Of a stretch of DNA of 11,640 bases, positions 7,743 through 11,640 are shown in pieces. The position numbers and the translations under genes were made by a program. The notes below the pieces were generated by a model. That model did not search any database, was not told where the DNA came from, and saw only the letters and a program-made list of their open reading frames with translations. The stretch's first letter is position 1. Every line of letters begins with the position of its first letter. Source of the stretch: Planctomycetia bacterium (GTDB taxonomy: Bacteria > Planctomycetota > UBA11346); contig SYDV01000512.1 in NCBI GenBank assembly GCA_005801395.1, forward strand, positions 1-11,640, given 5' to 3'.

Positions 7743-8084
7743 ATGTTAGTGAAAATCGCGACCACGGGTCTACTCATGGGCTTGTTGAGCATAAGTAATG
7801 CTACAGCAGCCGATAGTTTACCTCATGATGGCGCACCTGCTATTAACCCAGATCGTCGCGAAGATGTGCGCGATCGTCGCGAAGATCGACGCGATCAGCG
7901 CGAAGATGTTCGTGACGCCAAACATGATGGTGGGGCACGCGATAAGATCGAAGACGTCCGCGATCGTCGCGAAGATGGACGCGATCGCCGGGAAGATCGC
8001 CGGGAAGATCACCGCGAAAGTCATCAGGCTGGTGATCATCGCCCAGGTGCTCAAGGCGGCCGTCGTTCAGGTGCGCGTCGTTGA
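7743..8084 (+). CDS. Small secreted Asp/Arg/Glu heptad-repeat protein
   Basis: I do not recognise a named family. The 113-residue product begins with a classic signal peptide (MLVKIATTGLLMGLLSISNATAA, given here only as residues 1-23: basic start, hydrophobic core 5-17, Ala-x-Ala type end) and predicts a mature periplasmic or secreted protein of about 90 residues. Residues 37-94 are built of seven-residue units of the type DRREDVR (starts at 37, 44, 51, 67, 74, 81), interrupted by a Gly-containing variant at 58-66. The mature chain has almost no hydrophobic residues. Alternating acidic and basic residues suit either a charged single alpha helix or a disordered polyampholyte. The tail (95-113) is His/Gly/Arg-rich. 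AAGGAG, six bases before ATG 7743, and the signal peptide choose this frame over others left open by the repeat. It lies divergent from the two-component system, which probably regulates it. Confidence 0.8.
   Translation: MLVKIATTGLLMGLLSISNATAADSLPHDGAPAINPDRREDVRDRREDRRDQREDVRDAKHDGGARDKIEDVRDRREDGRDRREDRREDHRESHQAGDHRPGAQGGRRSGARR
7851..8003 (+). repeat. 21-base tandem repeats coding the DRREDxR heptads
   Basis: Units begin at 7851, 7872, 7893, 7941, 7962 and 7983, with a divergent 27-base unit at 7914-7940. The core is GATCGTCGCGAAGAT followed by a variable GxxCGC-type end. Copies differ by several silent and non-silent changes, so the array is not a fresh duplication. GATC occurs about ten times between 7851 and 8040, largely because Asp-Arg is written GAT-CGN. 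Confidence 0.9.
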
Positions 8085-8093
8085 ACCTCTTTT

Positions 8094-8122
8094 GGCGAAC
8101 GTGAGTTATCCTCACGTTCGCC
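8094..8122 (+). terminator. Perfect 12-bp hairpin after the heptad-repeat gene
   Basis: GGCGAACGTGAG (8094-8105) pairs perfectly with CTCACGTTCGCC (8111-8122) around the loop TTATC. It lies ten bases after the stop codon of the 7743-8084 gene. A proper U-tract is missing (TCATGTTTGG follows), so it may act as an attenuating or mRNA-stabilising stem between the two small genes, or as a protein-binding palindrome, instead of a full terminator. Its 3' arm contains copy 2 of the 17-base element. Confidence 0.55.
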
Positions 8123-8126
8123 TCAT
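8110..8126 (+). repeat. 17-base element, copy 2 of the pair
   Basis: CCTCACGTTCGCCTCAT matches the copy at 7669-7685 at 15 of 17 positions. It overlaps the loop and the 3' arm of the hairpin at 8094-8122 and extends four bases beyond it. Confidence 0.55.
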
Positions 8127-8203
8127 GTTTGGTGGTTAGATTCTCATTTGTTCACCCAGTGTCACCACAAACCGATTAACCAACCCAAGAGTTAGGAGCT
8201 TCT

Positions 8204-8599
8204 ATGCGATATTTTTCCATCCTATCGTTGCTGGTTTGCAGTTTCAGCTTTGCCATCGCCGCAGATAATCGGCCATCTCGCCCAGATCGCGAAGGTTTGG
8301 AAGCAAAGCGTGAAGCGATGAAAGAAAAAATGGCGCAATTTCGTGAACAACATGGCGAAGGACAAAATAGCGAAGATTATAAAGCGAAATGTGAAGCATT
8401 CAAAGAACGTTTGGCAAAATTCCGCGAAGGGCGCGGCGCTTCAGGTGCTGGTGCATTAAGCGACGAACAAAGAGCGGCCATGAAAGAACGGTTGGAAGCG
8501 CTGCGCGAACGTCGTCAAAATGGAGTTGACGGTCAATTACCACCACGTGGCGAAAATCGTGGCCCACGTAAGGCCAAACCATTAAGTGATGACGCCTAA
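8204..8599 (+). CDS. Small secreted charged protein with three 27-residue helical repeats (Spy/CpxP-like style)
   Basis: No named family is certain. The 131-residue product has a signal peptide (1-20; hydrophobic core 5-18, end AIAA before Asp21) and a highly charged helical mature part. The segment A-M/F-K-E-K/R-M/L-x-x-F/L-R-E occurs at 38-48, 65-75 and 92-102, exactly 27 residues apart each time. LSDEQRAAMKERL (85-97) recalls the LTxxQ motif of the Spy/CpxP family of periplasmic stress proteins, which are small, helical and often sit next to envelope-stress two-component genes. That family link is an inference. A single cysteine, Cys63, remains in the mature protein. The tail (108-131) is Pro/Gly/Lys-rich. 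AGGAG at 8194-8198 is five bases before the ATG. It follows the heptad-repeat gene after a 119-base gap containing a hairpin, and ends at a strong terminator. Confidence 0.8.
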   Translation: MRYFSILSLLVCSFSFAIAADNRPSRPDREGLEAKREAMKEKMAQFREQHGEGQNSEDYKAKCEAFKERLAKFREGRGASGAGALSDEQRAAMKERLEALRERRQNGVDGQLPPRGENRGPRKAKPLSDDA

Positions 8600-8621
8600 T
8601 AAATAATTTCTCTGGTGCCTG

Positions 8622-8655
8622 CAGCGCTGACAAGCGAGTCAGCGCTGTTTATTTT
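8622..8655 (+). terminator. Rho-independent terminator of the small secreted-protein unit
   Basis: CAGCGCTGAC (8622-8631) pairs perfectly with GTCAGCGCTG (8638-8647) around the loop AAGCGA and is followed by TTTATTTT. It begins 22 bases after the stop codon of the 8204-8599 gene. On the opposite strand there is no U-tract, so it works in the + direction. Confidence 0.9.
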
Positions 8656-8713
8656 ACGTATCAATGACTGGTGCAAATAGAGCGATTTCGAGCTGAACTT
8701 GAAACTTCTTCAA

Positions 8714-8735
8714 AATTGCGCGAAGCTGCGTAATT
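8714..8735. terminator. Weak AT-flanked hairpin downstream of the lipoylation gene
   Basis: AATTGCGC (8714-8721) and GCGTAATT (8728-8735) can pair around GAAGCT, with one G-U pair on the + strand or one A-C mismatch on the - strand. Read on the - strand it is followed by TTTT and lies 15 bases after the stop of the 8751-9482 gene, so it may be that gene's terminator. The short stem and short U-run make this weak. The rest of the 8600-8750 gap holds nothing else that I can support. Confidence 0.3.
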
Positions 8736-8750
8736 AATGCATAAATTAGA

Positions 8751-9482
8751 CTACGGACGCGGTCCTTGGCGATGGACGACCCAGGCATCTGTGCCGTAAC
8801 GTTCGTGAAGTATTCGTTGGCGTGCGGCCAATTCGGTGGTTGTCCACGTACCCGCATTTGCGGTCTGACCGAGTGCCGCAGCAAGGGCATTTTGCAGGAC
8901 CGTTGCAGCAGCGGAAAAATCTAAGTGACATCCTGCGACGGAATCGCCGTCCCATGGATTACTGGCGAGTTTAAGTGAGCCATGGATTAAAATGCGATTA
9001 CCACGTTGTCGTCCGGCACTGCCTAAGACTTTGCCGCCGGTGTCGGTAACGACATCGTCAGCGGCAGGCGAAGCGAAGCAGCGCGGTTCATCGCGATACC
9101 GTCGGTCACCAATACTCGCAGGCTGCATGGTGAGTGTCGCAAGCGCGTGGCGTAATCCGCTCAGTACAGCCCCGTGCAGCAACGTATACGCATCGCGCAC
9201 ACGTACCGGAAAACCATCCTGACCCGCAGTGGCCGTCAGGCAGTAAGTGACTTCATGTTCATGCCAAATAGCACCCCCGCCGGTAATGCGACGTACCACC
9301 GGCATGGAGGGGGGGAGTTGTTTAGCGACGGTCGAGTAATCTTGAAAATAGCCCAACGACACGGTGGCAGGGGTCCAGCGGTACAGGCGCATCGAGGACT
9401 CATCTGAAGCTTCCAGCATCGCTTCATCCGCGGCCATTTGAGTGGGTCCATCGGCATCTAACATCGGTAGAACGCGTAGCAT
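8751..9482 (-). CDS. Lipoate-protein ligase / octanoyltransferase family protein (LipM-like)
   Basis: Proteins of this biotin/lipoate ligase fold (BPL_LplA_LipB) attach octanoyl or lipoyl groups to a lysine of 2-oxoacid dehydrogenase E2 or GcvH domains in the cytoplasm. From ATG 9482 the protein has 243 residues. Visible motifs: VVRRITGGGAIWHEHEVTYCL (V63 onward; written as VVRRITGGG and IWHEHEVTYCL), matching the RRxTGGxAxxHxxExTY substrate-pocket motif; CFASPAADDVV with Cys135; GGKVLGSAGRQRG with the conserved Lys151; and IHGSLKL (166-172). LipM octanoyltransferases use a cysteine in the equivalent CFxxPS-type segment, whereas LplA ligases do not, so octanoyl transfer is favoured over ATP-dependent ligation. 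No LplA C-terminal domain is present. An upstream TTG at 9528-9530 would add 16 residues; ATG 9482 is chosen because similarity starts there (MLDADGPTQMAADEAML), although no clear ribosome-binding site precedes it. Confidence 0.85.
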   Translation of the reverse strand: MLRVLPMLDADGPTQMAADEAMLEASDESSMRLYRWTPATVSLGYFQDYSTVAKQLPPSMPVVRRITGGGAIWHEHEVTYCLTATAGQDGFPVRVRDAYTLLHGAVLSGLRHALATLTMQPASIGDRRYRDEPRCFASPAADDVVTDTGGKVLGSAGRQRGNRILIHGSLKLASNPWDGDSVAGCHLDFSAAATVLQNALAAALGQTANAGTWTTTELAARQRILHERYGTDAWVVHRQGPRP

Positions 9483-9550
9483 TTGGTGGCTTTTGTGACC
9501 ATGGGGCCAAAGTCTGCAAGCCCATGCCAAAACACACGCTTGGAACGGGA

Positions 9551-9556
9551 ATTATA
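9551..9556 (-). promoter_or_regulatory. Consensus -10 element for the lipoylation gene
   Basis: On the - strand these bases read TATAAT, a perfect -10 hexamer, 69 bases upstream of the ATG at 9482. No good -35 is seen at 16-18 bases. If used, it gives a leader of roughly 60 bases before the ATG. Confidence 0.35.
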
Positions 9557-9686
9557 CAAGCGGTATGGTTCGTTGGCCTAGTTGTCTTCCGCAGGCAGCT
9601 AGGTAGGACTACGGCTCTTTCCGGACGTCCAATGGCATTAGGAACTCTCCAATCGCCCAAACCGTCCTCATTGAGAAGGGTCGCAC

Positions 9687-11339
9687 ATGTCCAAGGATGT
9701 GGTCATCGCAGGCGTTATCGTCGCTGCTTGTTTGGGTTTAGTTACCGTTGCATTTGTTGTGCCACGACACAAAGCCCCTGCCACCGACATTGTTACGGAT
9801 ACAGTACCGTCAGAGCCAATCGTTACAGATTTGACACCGACGACTCCTGGCGTGCCCAACGACCCCTTTGCGGGAACGGACCCCTTTGCGCCAAATCTCA
9901 ATAATCTTTCCACGCCTAATACCATTCCTAATAATAATGGTACGACGGCACTGAACAATAATACGGGATCAAATCCATTTGCCCCACCCGGCAATTCATT
10001 TACTCCCATTAGTGATTTCCCTCCGACACAGCAACCAACGCTAAGGAATAGTTTTCCTACTCCTAATTTACCACCAGTTGGTCCCGTAGATCCGATCCCA
10101 TTGACGCCACCGACAACGGAAGTGCGTACGCATACCGTCGCAGCAGGTGAAACCTTAGGCGAAATTAGCCAAAAATATTACAATACCGCGCGTAATTGGA
10201 AGAAAATCGCTGAGGCCAATAAAGTGGATCCGAGCGAACTAAAAGTGGGACAAAAAATAACCATTCCAGTCTTGGAAACGACAACATCAACGACCACTGG
10301 TACGCCAGTTGAATTAGCCAGCGGCGAACGCAGTTACACGCTGAAAAAGGGCGATTCTTATTATAGCATTGCCAAACAGGAATTAGGCAACGCGGCACGA
10401 TGGAAAGAAATTGAAAAACTGAATAACATTCCTGCTGAAGAATTACGCGTTGGAAAAACCATTAAATTACCAAGCAAAGAAGCGGCTGTTACCAGCATCA
10501 CGAAGTCACCAACGTTGGATAGTACGAGCGGCAGTGATAGTCGCGTTCATGTGGTCGCATCGGGCGAAACGCTGATGGATATTTCAAAGAAACATTATGG
10601 CACCACTGCTAAGTGGAAAGACATCATCAAAGCAAACCCTGGTGTTGATCCAGAAGGGTTAAAAGTTGGGCAAAAGCTGAATTTACCCGATATCGCAGGT
10701 GTTAGCCCAACATCATCAAATAACGATGTCGTGTCTGGGACGCCCGAATCGTCGGGTACCTACACCGTACAAGCTGGCGACACCACGTTAGCCAAAATTG
10801 CGGAAAAAGAATTAGGATCGAGTAAAGACTGGCCAAAAATCGTCGAAGCGAACCCTGGCTTGGATCCACGTAAATTGCGCATTGGTCAAAAATTAATTAT
10901 TCCAGGAAAGAGCGGGAGCAGTAACAGCAATGCTGGGGGCACTACATCACCCGCCAGTACAGGGACGGGATTTGGCACAACTGGAAACAGCGGATTCGGT
11001 GGACCAACGAACAATAACGGATTTGGTGGACCAACGAACAACAACAGCTTCGGTGGGCCAACGAACAATAACGGATTTGGTGGACCAACGAACAACAATA
11101 GTTTTGGCGCGCCTGCTAATAACAACAATTTCGGAGCAGGACCCAACAACAGTACCCCTCCAGCGAATAATTCGTTTGGTCCAAGTAATACTCTTCCACC
11201 AAATAATGGCTTAGGCACCACTCCAGCCTATCCAGCTCCTACCACCACCCCGCCACCGAGCGGCAGTGGAGCCTTTCCACCAGCATCGACCCTGCCTGAT
11301 ACATTTGGCGGAGCGAGTGGATTTGGTAATCCGCAATAA
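9687..11339 (+). CDS. Membrane-anchored protein with four LysM domains and a Gly/Asn repeat tail
   Basis: LysM domains bind the GlcNAc-containing glycan of peptidoglycan. The 550 residues contain: a short cytoplasmic start; one hydrophobic span (5-25) that acts as an anchor or uncleaved signal; a Pro/Asn/Thr-rich linker (26-145) with PNDPFAG, TDPFAP and SNPFAPP; LysM1 147-195; LysM2 216-262; LysM3 286-334; LysM4 357-406; then a Gly/Asn/Pro/Ser low-complexity tail (407-550). Each LysM has the YxVxxGDTxxxIAxxxxG...WxxIxxxN...L+xGQxLxIP pattern (VAAGETLGEI and VGQKITIP in LysM1). No hydrolase, peptidase or other catalytic domain is visible, so a structural wall-binding or scaffold role is likely. 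AGAAGGG at 9674-9680 is the ribosome-binding site. It is transcribed alone, divergent from the lipoylation gene, and ends at a strong terminator. The promoter is unclear; TTGGAA (9540-9545) and TATGGT (9564-9569) are weak candidates. Confidence 0.93.
   Translation: MSKDVVIAGVIVAACLGLVTVAFVVPRHKAPATDIVTDTVPSEPIVTDLTPTTPGVPNDPFAGTDPFAPNLNNLSTPNTIPNNNGTTALNNNTGSNPFAPPGNSFTPISDFPPTQQPTLRNSFPTPNLPPVGPVDPIPLTPPTTEVRTHTVAAGETLGEISQKYYNTARNWKKIAEANKVDPSELKVGQKITIPVLETTTSTTTGTPVELASGERSYTLKKGDSYYSIAKQELGNAARWKEIEKLNNIPAEELRVGKTIKLPSKEAAVTSITKSPTLDSTSGSDSRVHVVASGETLMDISKKHYGTTAKWKDIIKANPGVDPEGLKVGQKLNLPDIAGVSPTSSNNDVVSGTPESSGTYTVQAGDTTLAKIAEKELGSSKDWPKIVEANPGLDPRKLRIGQKLIIPGKSGSSNSNAGGTTSPASTGTGFGTTGNSGFGGPTNNNGFGGPTNNNSFGGPTNNNGFGGPTNNNSFGAPANNNNFGAGPNNSTPPANNSFGPSNTLPPNNGLGTTPAYPAPTTTPPPSGSGAFPPASTLPDTFGGASGFGNPQ
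10995..11129 (+). repeat. 27-base tandem repeat coding FGGPTNNN(G/S)
   Basis: Five units start at 10995, 11022, 11049, 11076 and 11103. The first four encode FGGPTNNNG or FGGPTNNNS alternately, and units 1 and 3 (and 2 and 4) are nearly identical at the base level, which points to duplication of a 54-base double unit. The fifth (FGAPANNNN) is decayed, and a sixth start, FGAGPNN, follows at 11130. It lies in the tail of the LysM protein at residues 437-481. Confidence 0.92.
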
Positions 11340-11361
11340 ACCAATATTGATTGGTTAGTGT

Positions 11362-11396
11362 AAAACCAGATGTGCTTAGCACATCTGGTTTTTTTT
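11362..11396 (+). terminator. Strong Rho-independent terminator of the LysM gene
   Basis: AAAACCAGATGTGC (11362-11375) pairs perfectly with GCACATCTGGTTTT (11379-11392) around a TTA loop and runs into eight T bases (11389-11396). It starts 22 bases after the LysM stop codon. The A-run on the 5' side could also give termination on the - strand. Confidence 0.95.
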
Positions 11397-11640
11397 GCGC
11401 TTCAGATGTTAAATTCTACCAATTCGGGATCACTTTTCCGTATTTAAAGCAAGATGAACGGAGCACCGGACGAAAGGAATTGGGGGGTGCGCTTTTAAAA
11501 TGGGACGCAAATTCTAAAAGCTCGTCGGTCGGCAGTATCGTATTATCCTGAAAAAAGCAGTTGCCCGCCTCGTCTAGTCGCATTCGACTGGAAAAATGCA
11601 GTCATCCTCTCCGTTTCCCGTTCACCCATTTGGTGATGGG
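11397..11640. other. Right-edge region with no supported gene
   Basis: These 244 bases contain no frame with a recognisable product. A frame opens at ATG 11596 on the + strand and runs off the edge (MQSSSPFPVHPFGDG), and a - strand frame enters from the edge and stops at 11543. Neither has a good ribosome-binding site or a recognisable motif. GAAAGGAATTGGGGGG at 11481-11496 looks like a ribosome-binding site but leads to no convincing gene. Confidence 0.4.

Noticed and set aside
7851..8003. Regular direct repeats that could suggest a CRISPR array or iteron cluster
   Set aside because: The units are contiguous, without spacers, and encode heptads in frame with a signal-peptide gene. The array is coding sequence; an origin-type role has no other support such as a nearby replication initiator gene.
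7818..8115. Two open frames on the - strand opposite the heptad repeats
   Set aside because: They are repeat shadows with His/Asp or Ile/Ala monotony, no ribosome-binding site and no support from the neighbours.
7798..8139. Second + strand frame through the Asp/Arg repeat (113 codons)
   Set aside because: It overlaps the 7743 gene, has no ribosome-binding site, and stays open only because the 21-base repeat lacks stops in several frames.
10886..11221. Open - strand frame opposite the LysM tail
   Set aside because: It mirrors the low-complexity Gly/Asn repeat and ignores the clear + strand gene with its ribosome-binding site and terminator.
11351..11551. 66-codon + strand frame after the LysM gene
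   Set aside because: It begins before and runs through the intrinsic terminator, and the product matches nothing recognisable.
11543..11640. Edge frames on either strand (a + start at ATG 11596, and a - frame ending at 11543)
   Set aside because: They are too short to judge, with weak ribosome-binding sites and no motif; the neighbouring sequence would be needed to decide.

Overview
This is an 11.6-kb chromosomal window from a Gram-negative-type bacterium of roughly 50% GC. It holds ten genes plus one cut by the left edge. The first 5.3 kb (+ strand) is the distal part of a division and cell-wall (dcw) cluster: murC (3' end), a type II murB, ddl, ftsQ and ftsA. The genes are tightly packed, with ATGA stop/start overlaps at murB/ddl and ddl/ftsQ. 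The murC-murB-ddl-ftsQ-ftsA order is common, but FtsQ and FtsA are very divergent. ftsA is followed directly by a convergent gene, and ftsZ is not in the window. Divergent FtsQ/FtsA and a large low-complexity LysM protein suggest the PVC superphylum (Planctomycetota or Verrucomicrobiota). That placement is an inference from gene order and protein style only.

From 5.3 to 7.6 kb (- strand) lies a two-component system: an OmpR/PhoB-type response regulator and a HAMP sensor histidine kinase, joined by a 4-base ATGA overlap. It is divergent from two small + strand genes (7743-8084 and 8204-8599). Both encode short secreted, extremely charged proteins without clear named families. The first is built of Asp/Arg/Glu heptads. 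The second has three copies of a helical segment spaced exactly 27 residues apart and an LSDEQ segment reminiscent of the Spy/CpxP LTxxQ motif. The intergenic region between the regulator and the first small gene carries three copies of a TGAGCG half-site. A 17-base element there recurs (15/17) in a hairpin just after the first small gene. The simplest reading is an envelope-stress-type regulatory module in which the two-component system controls one or both periplasmic proteins. This is the most novel-looking part of the window.

From 8.75 to 9.48 kb (- strand) is a lipoate-protein ligase / octanoyltransferase family gene with a LipM-like cysteine. Divergent from it, 9687-11339 encodes a membrane-anchored protein with four LysM domains, a long Pro/Asn-rich linker and a 9-residue Gly/Asn tandem repeat near the C-terminus, ending in a strong intrinsic terminator. 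The last 240 bases hold no gene I can support.

Themes: cell-wall precursor synthesis (MurC, MurB, Ddl), the divisome (FtsQ, FtsA), wall binding (LysM) and envelope sensing dominate. The lipoylation gene is the only plainly metabolic outlier.
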